Origin: Mannheimia indoligenes
GTDB lineage: Bacteria; Pseudomonadota; Gammaproteobacteria; Enterobacterales; Pasteurellaceae
DNA length: 64,000 nt
NCBI RefSeq assembly: GCF_036880405.1
Contig: NZ_JBAJJM010000005.1
Span: forward strand, 1-64,000
Direction: 5' to 3'
Positions 46,652-56,091 of this stretch are shown here, in pieces (the stretch's first letter is position 1; each line of letters begins with the position of its first letter). A program made the position numbers and the translations under genes. Below the pieces are notes generated by a model, which worked only from the letters and a program-made list of their open reading frames with translations, did not search any database and had not been told where the DNA came from.

Positions 46652-47290
46652 ATGAAAATTGAAGTTTGGTCAGACTTTGCCTGCCCGTTTTGTTACATCG
46701 GCAGACGCCATTTAGAGCAAGCCTTAGCTCAATTTGAGGGTGAGGGTGAGGTTGAAGTGATTTTCCGAGCCTTTGAGCTTGACCCACACGCAAATGGTGA
46801 ACCGGAAGGTGATATTCAGCAACGCTTAATGCAGAAATATCAAAAAACGGCTGAACAGGCTGATGAAATGATTAACTATGTAGAGGAAGCTGGAAAACAA
46901 GCCGGGCTAGATTTACGCTACCGCACCACACAATACACTCGCACCTTTGAGGCTCATCGCTTGGCAAAATTTGCGGAAAGTAAAGGCTTAGGTGAAGCAA
47001 TGGTTGAACGTTTATTCAAAGCCTATTTTACCGATAACACTATTTTAGCTAAACGCACAGAACTTATCGGTTTAGCTTTAGAAATCGGCTTAGAACGTGA
47101 TGAAGTCGCTCAACTGCTCACAGGCGATGATTTCGGGCACGAAGTCCGTGAAGATGAGCGAGTTGCCCACAAATATGGTATTCACAGCGTCCCATTTTTT
47201 GTGATTGATGAAAAACTCGGCGTGTCAGGGGCTCAACCGCCAGAAGTACTGCTAAATGCCATCAAACAGGCATTGCAAAAAATAAGTTGA
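46652..47290 (+). CDS. DsbA-family oxidoreductase (FrnE-like)
   Basis: 212 residues, no signal peptide, so cytoplasmic. Thioredoxin-like fold with an active site CPFCYIG (Cys11, Cys14) and the cis-Pro segment HSVPFFVI; the KYGIHSVPFFVIDEKLGVSGAQPPEVL end is the FrnE/2-hydroxychromene-isomerase-like family pattern. FrnE proteins reduce or isomerise protein disulfides and are linked to oxidative or metal stress. The close spacing to fbpC suggests expression with iron uptake, perhaps guarding against iron-driven oxidation; that link is inference. Confidence 0.87.
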   Translation: MKIEVWSDFACPFCYIGRRHLEQALAQFEGEGEVEVIFRAFELDPHANGEPEGDIQQRLMQKYQKTAEQADEMINYVEEAGKQAGLDLRYRTTQYTRTFEAHRLAKFAESKGLGEAMVERLFKAYFTDNTILAKRTELIGLALEIGLERDEVAQLLTGDDFGHEVREDERVAHKYGIHSVPFFVIDEKLGVSGAQPPEVLLNAIKQALQKIS

Positions 47291-47291
47291 A

Positions 47292-47328
47292 AAAAGACCG
47301 CTTGTTAAGCTAAACAAGCGGTCTTATT
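47292..47328. terminator. Uptake-signal hairpin after the fbp operon
   Basis: Perfect 13-bp arms AAGACCGCTTGTT (47294-47306) and AACAAGCGGTCTT (47313-47325), loop AAGCTA, between convergent genes. Confidence 0.88.
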
Positions 47329-47352
47329 CTGAGCTTAGCCCTTAAAATCATT

Positions 47353-49086
47353 CTAAGTCTTGTAATTAAAACCTAACTGCTTAAATACCCACTTTTCAAG
47401 TAACTTATAATTGAAATAGACTAAGTAAGATATTGGGTAGAATAAGAGATAGCTTAGATCACTATATTGGCTCAGATAAAGCACACCAAATAACGCTACT
47501 AGCCCAATCTCTACCAATGTCGCATATCCTCCACTCTTCTCCAAAAATCTTCCACAGTTCAGAGGAATAAAAAACAACCAAAGTAGTGCTGATTTTAATA
47601 TTTTCACTGGCAACAGAAGTAGTGCTTTATCATAAGAAATCTGTTGGAATGGTTGATGAATTTCATCTAGCATCCTCTGTGTAATATTCGGGAAACGAGC
47701 CTCTAAAAAAAGATTAGCATTAAGCCATAGTAAAGCTCCTAGCAAGGCCAGAGAGCGAACAGACGGATCTAAGTTTTCAGGAATAGCGAGCATTACCATC
47801 ATTATAATCAGAGGAATAGAGCACCCTATCGATTTTGCATTAAACTGCCGAATAAAAGTGAAATAGCTGACAAACCAGATCACAAAACTGGTGAAAGCAA
47901 TGTAGCGATATTCGTTAAAAAATGCCAAGCCAACAATAATAAATGGCAATAAGAAGGCACTCAGCAGTTCCCATATCATACGATACTGATAAAGCCACCT
48001 TGGAAGACATTTAACAACCCATGAAATAATCGCTAGCATTAGTAACCCAAACATTAAAAGAACAGCAGAATAAAGAGCCAAAGAAAAGGTTATATACAAA
48101 ATGTTATTTTCATTGCGAGTAAATACCACAATACCAAACAATATTAGAGGCCAAAAGAAACGAAGTATAAAGGCATAGTCATACAGCCAATCTAGCGTTT
48201 TATTTTTCGACATTAAATGGTAACGAAGAGGCTTGTTCGTCTCTTGGCTGATCGTGGGGGTAATGAGCATTGCATAGAATAACGCCAAAATGCGGGAGCC
48301 ACCCTTTTGCAGATAATTCACAAAGGCTTGAGCAAGTGGAAAGTGATGATCTGTGATGTCCGCTTTCACTGGGGCATAGCCACGATCTCCCCATAAATAC
48401 TGATTAGCTGCCTCTAATTTCGATTGTAATAATTCACGATCATCAGCAAAAATATAATCCGCACTGTGATAATCACTCAACCAACCAAAATACTCACTCC
48501 ACTGCTTCCAGATAATCGGGTGTTCAATGTCATTATTTTTTAAAAACAGAAACAGATTGAAAGCAAGTCCTTCCTGTTCACCAAATGCCATTCTCGCCAA
48601 TAGCTGTTCTTGGATAGAATCCCATTCATTGAGTAATCCCTGCTCGCCTGCCTCTTGATAAAGCTCGGCAATATGATGAAAAATAAATTCACCCGAGTAA
48701 TACAGCTCATCGTCCTGTTCAGCCAAATCATTCTGTGGCACTAACGGCTCACGCTCTGCCATATCCAACTCACAAGCTGTGAGTTCCGCTTGATTTTCTG
48801 CGAAATCGGGATCTAATGACAAGATATCCGAATTTGCAAAAAATACCTCGTTTTCGCCCGCTTGTTGCTCATTATCCATTGATAAATCGGGGAACAGAGG
48901 TGCCTGCTCTGCATCTTCCGTATAAAACGGTGCATCTCGTAGTGCCTGTTCATAGGCTTCCCGCAAAGCTTGGTACCCTTCAGGATCGTCATCAGGACGG
49001 GTGATTTTCAATTTTTTCGCATAGGCACGGCGAATTTCCCGCTCATCTGCGGTCGGATCAATGCCTAAGATAGCCCAACACCCCAT
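47353..49086 (-). CDS. Membrane J-domain protein, HscC partner
   Basis: 577 residues. The N terminus is a J domain (about 2-50, CWAILGIDPTADEREIRRAYAKK) resembling DjlB/DjlC of E. coli. The invariant HPD tripeptide is RPD here (residues 30-32), a form common in this family. An acidic linker follows (about 55-160), then a helical region, and from about 300 to 560 several membrane segments. J proteins stimulate Hsp70 ATPase; its gene is 9 bases after hscC, so HscC is the likely partner. The membrane domain has no recognised function. Confidence 0.82.
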   Translation of the reverse strand: MGCWAILGIDPTADEREIRRAYAKKLKITRPDDDPEGYQALREAYEQALRDAPFYTEDAEQAPLFPDLSMDNEQQAGENEVFFANSDILSLDPDFAENQAELTACELDMAEREPLVPQNDLAEQDDELYYSGEFIFHHIAELYQEAGEQGLLNEWDSIQEQLLARMAFGEQEGLAFNLFLFLKNNDIEHPIIWKQWSEYFGWLSDYHSADYIFADDRELLQSKLEAANQYLWGDRGYAPVKADITDHHFPLAQAFVNYLQKGGSRILALFYAMLITPTISQETNKPLRYHLMSKNKTLDWLYDYAFILRFFWPLILFGIVVFTRNENNILYITFSLALYSAVLLMFGLLMLAIISWVVKCLPRWLYQYRMIWELLSAFLLPFIIVGLAFFNEYRYIAFTSFVIWFVSYFTFIRQFNAKSIGCSIPLIIMMVMLAIPENLDPSVRSLALLGALLWLNANLFLEARFPNITQRMLDEIHQPFQQISYDKALLLLPVKILKSALLWLFFIPLNCGRFLEKSGGYATLVEIGLVALFGVLYLSQYSDLSYLLFYPISYLVYFNYKLLEKWVFKQLGFNYKT

Positions 49087-49095
49087 TCTTCCCCC

Positions 49096-50805
49096 TTATA
49101 GCAACCAACCACTGTCATAGCGTTCCAAACATTCGCTGAATGTTTTGCGAGCCTTACGGATCAGAGTCTCATCTTGGCTTTCCAGCGTTTGCTCAAAATA
49201 GGCAAGATATTCGCTAATAATGCGGCGTTCTTCACCTAAATGCTCTTCATATAACCGTTTTCCTTTTTCGAGTAAATAACGGTTCTCTTTCTGTTCCCTC
49301 GGGTGAATTTTTAAGCCTGCCAACCGGTTTAACGCCTGTTGAATCTCCGCCTCACTCAGATTTTGGCTGTTTTGCTGAAACACTTTATTATGAGCAATCG
49401 AGAGTTCATCATTGGTTAAATCCACTTCCAATAAGCCGTTCATATCATAGCTAAACCGAACATCTACAGAGACTTCACCAGCCCGCCGTTTCGGAATGGT
49501 AATTTCCATCTCACCTAATAACAGATTATCCGAGGCGATTGCCGATTCGCCCTGCAAAATTTGAAACAGCAATTTTTCTTGATTATCGTAAATAGTAGCA
49601 AAACTTCTAACCCGTGAGATTGGCACCGGCATATTTCGCTCAATAATCGGAGCAAAGCGATTATGTACCAAACGCCCACCCGACAATTCGTGGCTGGTCT
49701 GTGTGCCTAATGAAAACGGCATCACATCGGTTAAGACAATCTCTTCCACGCTAGCACTACGGGCAATTAACGCTGCTTGTACTGCAGCTCCACGTGCAAT
49801 GGCTTCATCAGGATTAATGGCTGAGAGAGGAATCCGTTGGAACCACGCCATAATCGCTTTGCGGATAATCGGCATACGGGTTGCCCCACCAACTAAAATA
49901 ATACCATCAATATTAGCTGGCGTAATTCGGGCATCACGCAATGCCCGTTCAAGTGGCTGGCGTAGACGGGAGATAAGACTTTGTGAAGCTTGACGGAAAT
50001 CCTCTTCGCTGATTGTGGCTTGGTGCAATTCTCCTTTTAAATGTAGTTTTACCTCTACCGATTTCTCTTTACTCAGTGTCCGTTTTGCTGTTTCAAATAG
50101 CTGCCAATACGCACTACTCTGTTTAATCTGCTGCTTTTGTCCTTCATTTAAAGTCGTACAACGGGATAAAAAAGCGTAGCGAACAGCATTTACAAAATCC
50201 TCTCCACCCAGATGATTATCGCCCGCACTGGCAGAAACCTGCACAACGCCATCAAAATAATCAAGAATAGAGACATCGAAAGTACCGCCCCCTAAATCAA
50301 AGACCAAAAATTGTGTATTATCGGGCTTATCCTGTAAGTTATAGGCCAATCCAGCCGCAGTAGGTTCATTCAATAACCTTAGGACATTCAAACCTGCAAT
50401 TTTTGCTGCATTTTGAGTTGCTTGGCGTTGAATTGCATTGAAATAGGCTGGTACAGTAATCACCACATCGCTTATCGTTTCACCTAAATAGGCTTCCGCA
50501 TCCTCTTTTAATTGTTTTAGCAGTAGTGCCGATAACTCTTCGGCCCGAAAACGCTGTTTTCCCATCGTGAATACTTTGTCGGTTCCAATAAACCGCTTAA
50601 AGGATGCCACTGTTTTATCTGGTGCTGTCACCAACCTTTCACGGGCTGGTAGACCGACTAATACAGATTCGTCATCATCAAGACTCACCACAGACGGTGT
50701 GAGAAAATGCCCGAAACGATTAGGAATTAACCGAGTTTCACCCTCAATAAACTGAGCTACCAAGCTGTTAGTTGTACCTAAGTCAATCCCAATTTGAAGT
50801 GCCAT
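49096..50805 (-). CDS. hscC: Hsp70-family chaperone HscC
   Basis: 569 residues from the second of two ATGs (50805), which is 6 bases from AAGGG; the first (50811) is too close to it. Hsp70 nucleotide-binding domain: GIDLGTTNSLVAQF, VITVPAYFNAIQRQAT, LLNEPTAAGLAY, VFDLGGGTFDVSILD and ILVGGATRMPIIRKA. The substrate domain is shorter than in DnaK and the C-terminal lid tail is reduced, matching E. coli HscC (556). It pairs with the membrane J protein downstream. No nucleotide exchange factor gene is nearby. Confidence 0.92.
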   Translation of the reverse strand: MALQIGIDLGTTNSLVAQFIEGETRLIPNRFGHFLTPSVVSLDDDESVLVGLPARERLVTAPDKTVASFKRFIGTDKVFTMGKQRFRAEELSALLLKQLKEDAEAYLGETISDVVITVPAYFNAIQRQATQNAAKIAGLNVLRLLNEPTAAGLAYNLQDKPDNTQFLVFDLGGGTFDVSILDYFDGVVQVSASAGDNHLGGEDFVNAVRYAFLSRCTTLNEGQKQQIKQSSAYWQLFETAKRTLSKEKSVEVKLHLKGELHQATISEEDFRQASQSLISRLRQPLERALRDARITPANIDGIILVGGATRMPIIRKAIMAWFQRIPLSAINPDEAIARGAAVQAALIARSASVEEIVLTDVMPFSLGTQTSHELSGGRLVHNRFAPIIERNMPVPISRVRSFATIYDNQEKLLFQILQGESAIASDNLLLGEMEITIPKRRAGEVSVDVRFSYDMNGLLEVDLTNDELSIAHNKVFQQNSQNLSEAEIQQALNRLAGLKIHPREQKENRYLLEKGKRLYEEHLGEERRIISEYLAYFEQTLESQDETLIRKARKTFSECLERYDSGWLL

Positions 50806-50945
50806 ATCCATCCCTTACATTATTTAAAATTGATGAACTTTTTCTATTCTAAAAATGTGGCTTATAACTAAATATGAAATATTTTTTAAATATCTCAATT
50901 TTTATATTCACATCAGAAGCAAATTTCTCACTTACTTTTCTAAAT

Positions 50946-52436
50946 TCACTTTTTAGTAATCGCCCCTAAAATGCCACGCATAATTTGCTTAGTTACTTGG
51001 TTGCGTAAATTTCTACCAACTGAATGTGCCACTTGGCTAACCACTTGTTCGGTAATAGATTGATCTTTTTTCTTCTTCGAGCCAAAAATCGAAGAGATAA
51101 TGCCACCTAAGAAATCGTTATTTTCGTCTTCCACAGCAGCTTGCTCGGCTTTCACTTGTTCAGCTTTAGCATTAAGCAATTCAAACGCTGATTCATTATC
51201 TACATACTGGCTGTAATGATGATACAGATCATCCTGTTTCACTAAAGCATCACGTTCGCCTGTAGCTAATGGAGATAGCTGGCTTTTTGGCGGATAGATA
51301 TAGGCAATTTCAACAGGTGTTGGCATTCCTTTTTCATCTAACACCGAAACCAACGCTTGCCCCACACCAAGTTGAGTAATAGCTTCTACTACATTTACCT
51401 CTTTATTGGCACGGAAGGTCTCCGCCGCTGATTTCACTGCTTTTTGATCACGAGGCGTGAAAGCTCGCAAGGCGTGTTGAATACGATTACCGAGCTGCCC
51501 TAGCACAGAATCGGGTAAGTCGAGTGGGTTTTGCGTAACAAAATAAACCCCAACACCTTTAGAACGAATTAAGCGAACCACCTGTTCAATTTTATCTACT
51601 AATGCTTTAGGGGCATCATCAAATAATAAGTGAGCTTCGTCAAAGAAAAGCACAAATTTTGGTTTTTCAGGATCGCCAACTTCAGGTAAATTTTCAAATA
51701 ATTCTGCCATAAACCATAGTAAAAAAGCACCGTACATTCTTGGAGAATTAATTAATTTTTCCGAATTTAAAATATTGATTACACCACGCCCATTACGGGT
51801 TTGCATCCAATCGTGTAAATCTAGTGCAGGTTCGCCAAATAAATTATCCGCCCCTTCGTTTTCAAGTCTTAATAATGCACGTTGAATAGCTCCTACACTT
51901 GCCGCAGATACATTGCCGTATTCCACTTGGAATTCTTTCGCATTATCTGCCACAAATTTAAGTAAAGCACGCAAATCTTTTAAATCAATCAATAGCAATC
52001 CACGATCATCTGCTACACGGAAAACAAGATTTAATAAACCTTCTTGGGTATCGTTTAAGTTAAGTAAACGGGAAAGTAGCATCGGTCCCATTTCGGAAAT
52101 CGTGGTACGAAGCGGAATGCCCGATTCACCAAACACGTCCCAAAATGAGACAGGATAACCGTTTAAGTAATCCTCTCCACCTAAGTTGAACATCTCAATG
52201 CGTTCTGCAATTTTTCCGGAAAAACTGCCCGCTTGTACTAAACCTGAAAGGTCGCCTTTTACATCCACTAAAAATACCGGCACACCATCATCACTAAAGG
52301 CTTCCGCTAATTTTCGTAACGTAACTGTTTTACCTGTACCTGTCGCCCCAGCCACTAAACCGTGTCGGTTCGCCATTTTTGCGTTAAGTGAGATGACTTT
52401 GCCCGATTCTGTTTGAGCAATATTATATAAACCCAT
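50946..52436 (-). CDS. yjgR: YjgR, HerA-like ATPase (DUF853)
   Basis: 496 residues. Walker A GATGTGKT at 30-37, Walker B FVLFFDEAHLLF, arginine-finger region RIQHALRAFTPRDQKAV. C-terminal DUF853 tail (about 400-496, FLGGIISSIFGSKKKKDQ). The HerA/FtsK-like P-loop family includes DNA pumps, but YjgR itself has no proven role. It stands alone with no NurA-type nuclease or other defence gene next to it, so it looks like the ordinary core form. Confidence 0.88.
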   Translation of the reverse strand: MGLYNIAQTESGKVISLNAKMANRHGLVAGATGTGKTVTLRKLAEAFSDDGVPVFLVDVKGDLSGLVQAGSFSGKIAERIEMFNLGGEDYLNGYPVSFWDVFGESGIPLRTTISEMGPMLLSRLLNLNDTQEGLLNLVFRVADDRGLLLIDLKDLRALLKFVADNAKEFQVEYGNVSAASVGAIQRALLRLENEGADNLFGEPALDLHDWMQTRNGRGVINILNSEKLINSPRMYGAFLLWFMAELFENLPEVGDPEKPKFVLFFDEAHLLFDDAPKALVDKIEQVVRLIRSKGVGVYFVTQNPLDLPDSVLGQLGNRIQHALRAFTPRDQKAVKSAAETFRANKEVNVVEAITQLGVGQALVSVLDEKGMPTPVEIAYIYPPKSQLSPLATGERDALVKQDDLYHHYSQYVDNESAFELLNAKAEQVKAEQAAVEDENNDFLGGIISSIFGSKKKKDQSITEQVVSQVAHSVGRNLRNQVTKQIMRGILGAITKK

Positions 52437-52459
52437 TTTTGATTCTCTTTCGTCTAAAA

Positions 52460-52879
52460 TTAACTTTTAATGCCAATGCGGAAACCTCTATCCCAATTAT
52501 GATAATAATGAGAAGGTAACTCTTTTACATTATAGCCACAGTATCTACTTCGTTGTTCTAACATTTGGTTTTTCTGTGCACGGAATGATTTCCCTACACG
52601 ATAGCCATCTAAATACCAATCATCACTGTCTTTACAAGCGGTCGTATTTATCCGTTTATTTACAACAGTTTGATTAACTATAGGTAATTTATTTTGACTA
52701 GCTTTAACCGTCGGATTTAATCCTATATTACGCTCTTTTTTCGTTATAATCTTAGCTGATGAATGGCGATTAACCGATTCTGCCGAAGATAACCAATCTT
52801 CCTCAAACTGCTCTAGGCTCTTACAGCCAGTCAGCAATACTAAGCAACATAGATATTTAGCAAACTTAATGGTATTCAT
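52460..52879 (-). CDS. Small lipoprotein with DUF2799-like domain
   Basis: 139 residues from the ATG at 52879. This start gives a lipoprotein signal (KYLCCLVLLTGC, lipobox LLTGC with Cys about 18) and removes the overlap with rhlB that the longer frame (to 52924) would cause. The C-terminal half (ACKDSDDWYLDGYRVGK to the end) has paired Cys, DWY-xxGY and YxxNWDRGFRIG patterns as in DUF2799. Function unknown. It starts 4 bases after rhlB stops, so they are likely cotranscribed. Confidence 0.72.
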   Translation of the reverse strand: MNTIKFAKYLCCLVLLTGCKSLEQFEEDWLSSAESVNRHSSAKIITKKERNIGLNPTVKASQNKLPIVNQTVVNKRINTTACKDSDDWYLDGYRVGKSFRAQKNQMLEQRSRYCGYNVKELPSHYYHNWDRGFRIGIKS

Positions 52880-52883
52880 AGCT

Positions 52884-54125
52884 CTATTTATTCCAACCAT
52901 TACGATTATTTTTCTTTGCGACAAAAGGACTTTTAGTTCTTGGACGATTCACTTTCGGCAAATCAAATAAAGACTCCTTATCATATTGGCTGACCGGAAT
53001 TTGATGTCCGATATACTCTTCAATAGCTGGTAAATTTACCGCGTAACGCTCACAAGCAAAGCTGATTGAATGCCCGCTTTCCCCTGCTCGCCCCGTTCTG
53101 CCAATACGATGAACATAATCTTCTTTATCATCAGGCAAATCGTAATTAAAAACGTGCGTTACATCTGGAATATGCAATCCACGAGCAGCTACATCAGTTA
53201 CAACTAAAATATCCAAATTACCTTTAGTGAAATTATCCAGCAACGACAGACGTTTTTTCTGCGGAATATCACCCGTTAGCATACCAACCCGATGACCATC
53301 TGCCGCCAAATATTGCCAAATTTCTTCGCATTTGTGTTTAGTATTGGCAAACACCATACAACGCTCCGGCCATTCTTCTTCCAATAAAGTTAATAATAAT
53401 GCCATTTTATCTTCATTTGACGGATAAAACAGTTCTTCTTTAATACGATGCCCTGTACGTTGCAGTGGTTCAATTTCAATGTATTCGGCATTATCCATAT
53501 CTTCATAAGCAAGCTCTCGCACTTTTGCCGATAAAGTGGCAGAAAAGAGCAACGTTAAACGCTCAGAAGGCTTAGGTGCTTTTCGCATTAAATAGCGGAT
53601 ATCTTTAATAAAGCCAAGATCGAACATTCGATCTGCTTCATCTAGTACGATTACTTGAATGTTATCTAAGTTGATAATGCCTTGTTTTACATAATCAATC
53701 ACTCGACCTGTTGTACCAACAAGAATATCTACACCTTTTTCAATTTCTTGCACCTGCTTATCGTAGCCATCTCCACCATAGGCAAGGGCAAGTTTAAGAT
53801 CACAATGTTGTAAAAATAACTGTGCATCCGCCCCAATTTGTACCGCCAATTCACGAGTGGGGGCAAGAATTAAAGCTCTAGGTTGGTTTTTTGCCGTTTC
53901 AATTTCATTATTTAATAAGTGGTTAAAGGTCGCAATTAAAAAGGCAAGCGTTTTCCCTGTACCCGTTTGGGCTTGTCCTGCAATGTCATTACCTTTTAAG
54001 GTAATCGGGAAGGTTTTCGCTTGAATTGGCGTACAGAACTCGAAACCTTTACTATCCAACGCATTCAGGACATTAGCGTGAATAGGGAAATCGATAAAAC
54101 GGTGCTCGGTAAGATGGTTTGACAT
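52884..54125 (-). CDS. rhlB: ATP-dependent RNA helicase RhlB
   Basis: 413 residues. DEAD-box helicase of the RNA degradosome in E. coli, bound to RNase E. Motifs: Q motif FEFCTPIQ, I AQTGTGKT, Ia PTRELAVQ, II VLDEADRM, III SATLS, VI HRIGRTGRAG. The GGDGYDKQVQEIEKGVDILVGTTGR and GHRIKEELFYPSNEDKM segments are RhlB-specific compared with SrmB or RhlE. The basic C-terminal tail is short. Confidence 0.94.
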   Translation of the reverse strand: MSNHLTEHRFIDFPIHANVLNALDSKGFEFCTPIQAKTFPITLKGNDIAGQAQTGTGKTLAFLIATFNHLLNNEIETAKNQPRALILAPTRELAVQIGADAQLFLQHCDLKLALAYGGDGYDKQVQEIEKGVDILVGTTGRVIDYVKQGIINLDNIQVIVLDEADRMFDLGFIKDIRYLMRKAPKPSERLTLLFSATLSAKVRELAYEDMDNAEYIEIEPLQRTGHRIKEELFYPSNEDKMALLLTLLEEEWPERCMVFANTKHKCEEIWQYLAADGHRVGMLTGDIPQKKRLSLLDNFTKGNLDILVVTDVAARGLHIPDVTHVFNYDLPDDKEDYVHRIGRTGRAGESGHSISFACERYAVNLPAIEEYIGHQIPVSQYDKESLFDLPKVNRPRTKSPFVAKKNNRNGWNK

Positions 54126-54202
54126 ATAATATTTCCTTGAGATAATTGTTATTGTTACAAGCGGTTATATTTTACTGAAAATTTGCAAAAAATTTAACAA
54201 AA

Positions 54203-54925
54203 CTAACCGCTTTTCACTTTATTAGGCAAGATTGCTTGAAAAAGTTCTCGGCTTTTGAGTGGCTGAGAACCTAAATAGGGTTTTAATGCAATACGAGTAA
54301 ACCGTTTTGCCGCTTGTTGGGTTGCTTTTTCTGAAAAATCAAGCTGAGAAAATGCCAGTAAATCACGCCCTAAAAAGCTATGGTTATTTTGAAGTAGCGA
54401 GGCAATAAAGCCTTCATTTTCTCTGAATTGATAGCTCATATTCGGATCAACCGGTAAACCTGTTGCCGCACAGTGGGTAAAATCCACCCCATAGCCCAAT
54501 GCTTTGAGGGTATGAAATTCAAAGGTACGTAAAATCGGCTCAACCCGATCTTGAGTGGCAAGTGCCGTCATACAATGTAAATAATGCAGAAAGAGCTCTG
54601 GGTAAGCGGTCTGATTTTCCAATACTCTTGCAAGTACTTCATTGATGTAGAAACCACTATAAAGAGCGATTGTTTCCATCGGTAAAGTAAGTGCTGCCGG
54701 CTCTGCTTTAGTGAGGGTTTTCAGATCCCCTTTTCCCGTCCAACGCAACAACAATGGCGTAAACGGCTGCAACACCGCTTTCAACGGCGAACGAGCCCGC
54801 CTTGCTCCTTTAGCAAGTAGTGTGATCCGCCCGTAATGTTCCGTAAAGAAATCCACAAGCAAACTACTTTCGCTGTATTCTCGGCGATGAAGCACAAAGG
54901 CTCGTTGCCATTGGTCTGTAGTCAT
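54203..54925 (-). CDS. recO: DNA repair protein RecO
   Basis: 240 residues. Part of the RecFOR loader that puts RecA on SSB-coated gaps. N-terminal OB fold (RAFVLHRREYSESSLLVDFFTEHYGRITLLAKGARR), then a helical domain (LFLHYLHCMTAL, FEFHTLKALGYGVDFTHCA). As in E. coli RecO the zinc ribbon of other bacteria is not obvious. Last of the lepA-lepB-rnc-era-recO series. Confidence 0.94.
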   Translation of the reverse strand: MTTDQWQRAFVLHRREYSESSLLVDFFTEHYGRITLLAKGARRARSPLKAVLQPFTPLLLRWTGKGDLKTLTKAEPAALTLPMETIALYSGFYINEVLARVLENQTAYPELFLHYLHCMTALATQDRVEPILRTFEFHTLKALGYGVDFTHCAATGLPVDPNMSYQFRENEGFIASLLQNNHSFLGRDLLAFSQLDFSEKATQQAAKRFTRIALKPYLGSQPLKSRELFQAILPNKVKSG

Positions 54926-54957
54926 ATTGTCTTATAAATTATGAGGCTGTAATACTT

Positions 54958-54992
54958 CTGCCAAATCTCCCCCTCCCCTCTTTGCTAAAAAG
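54958..54992. repeat. CCCCTCTTT palindromic repeat, left copy in the recO-era gap
   Basis: AAATCTCCCCCTCCCCTCTTT followed by GCTAA and AAAGGGGAGA forms an imperfect hairpin. Its outer sequence CAAATCTCCCC is repeated inverted at 55107-55117 (GGGGAGATTTG). Confidence 0.6.
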
Positions 54993-55078
54993 GGGAGATC
55001 GTACAAAGTCTATTTGTAAGTCATTTCCCTATTTAACAACTCAAGTAGAAAGATGAATTTAAAATTTATGGGGATCTA

Positions 55079-55119
55079 GTCCCCCTCTTTAGAAAAGAGG
55101 GGTTAGGGGAGATTTGATA
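55079..55119. repeat. CCCCTCTTT palindromic repeat, right copy in the recO-era gap
   Basis: CCCCCTCTTT, AGA, AAAGAGGGG, then TTAGGGGAGATTTG. Together with the left copy it bounds a 160-base segment with matching inverted ends, as in a small MITE-like element. Confidence 0.6.
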
Positions 55120-55153
55120 CAATCTGAACTTTACGAATGAAAGTTAAAAAAGC

Positions 55154-56071
55154 CTACTCCTCCATATACCCCAAACTTCTCAAGGCTCTTTCGTCATCAG
55201 CCCAACCAGCTTTGACTTTCACCCAAAGTTCGAGATGGACTTGGTTATCAAACAGGCGTTCCATATCTTTACGGGCTTCAATACCAATGGTTTTGATTTT
55301 TTGACCGCCGGCACCGATAACCATTTTTTTCTGACCATCACGCTCAACCAAAATTAAGCCATTGATCTCATACACACCACGCTCGTTCATTTTAAATTGC
55401 TCAATTTCTACCGTTACCGAATAAGGCAATTCTTCACCGGTGAAACGCATTAATTTTTCACGGATAATTTCCGATGCCATAAAGCGTTGGGAACGGTCTG
55501 TTACGTACTCTTCAGGAAAATGATGCTCGCCCGGGCGTAACGATTCACGTACAAATTTTTGCAGAATATGGACGTTTTTACCACGTTGAGCCGAAATCGG
55601 TAGGATTTCTGCGAAATCGAATTTTTGTGAAAGCTCGGTAATGTGTGGCAACAACTCTTCTTTTTCTTTGATATTGTCGATTTTGTTGATCGCCAACAAC
55701 ACTGGAGCTTTTGCCGAGCGGAGCTTGTTCAACACCATTTCATCGTCATCCGTCCATTTTGTGCCTTCAACAACAAAAATGATTAAATCCACATCGCCAA
55801 TCGCCGAGCTTGCTGCACGGTTCATTAAGCGGTTAATCGCACGTTTTTCTTCAATGTGAAGCCCCGGAGTATCCACATAAATCGCTTGGTATTGATCTTC
55901 GGTGTGAATACCAACAATACGGTGGCGAGTAGTTTGTGCTTTGCGTGAGGTGATTGAAATTTTTTGCCCTAAAATTTTGTTTAATAAAGTCGATTTCCCA
56001 ACATTCGGGCGACCAACAATGGCAATAAAGCCACAGTAGGTTTTGATTGGGATTTGGTTTTGTTCTGTCAT
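55154..56071 (-). CDS. era: GTPase Era
   Basis: 305 residues. Essential GTPase for 16S rRNA maturation and 30S assembly. G1 GRPNVGKST, G3 DTPGLHIEE, G4 NKID, and a C-terminal KH domain with VIGAGGQKIKTIG. It follows rnc by 49 bases, a gap holding a CCCTTCTTT palindrome. Confidence 0.97.
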   Translation of the reverse strand: MTEQNQIPIKTYCGFIAIVGRPNVGKSTLLNKILGQKISITSRKAQTTRHRIVGIHTEDQYQAIYVDTPGLHIEEKRAINRLMNRAASSAIGDVDLIIFVVEGTKWTDDDEMVLNKLRSAKAPVLLAINKIDNIKEKEELLPHITELSQKFDFAEILPISAQRGKNVHILQKFVRESLRPGEHHFPEEYVTDRSQRFMASEIIREKLMRFTGEELPYSVTVEIEQFKMNERGVYEINGLILVERDGQKKMVIGAGGQKIKTIGIEARKDMERLFDNQVHLELWVKVKAGWADDERALRSLGYMEE

Positions 56072-56091
56072 TTGGTTTTCCTTTCATATAG

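Noticed and set aside
50946..52436. HerA-like ATPase as part of a defence system
   Set aside because: No nuclease, SIR2 or methylase gene is adjacent; it matches the core gene yjgR.
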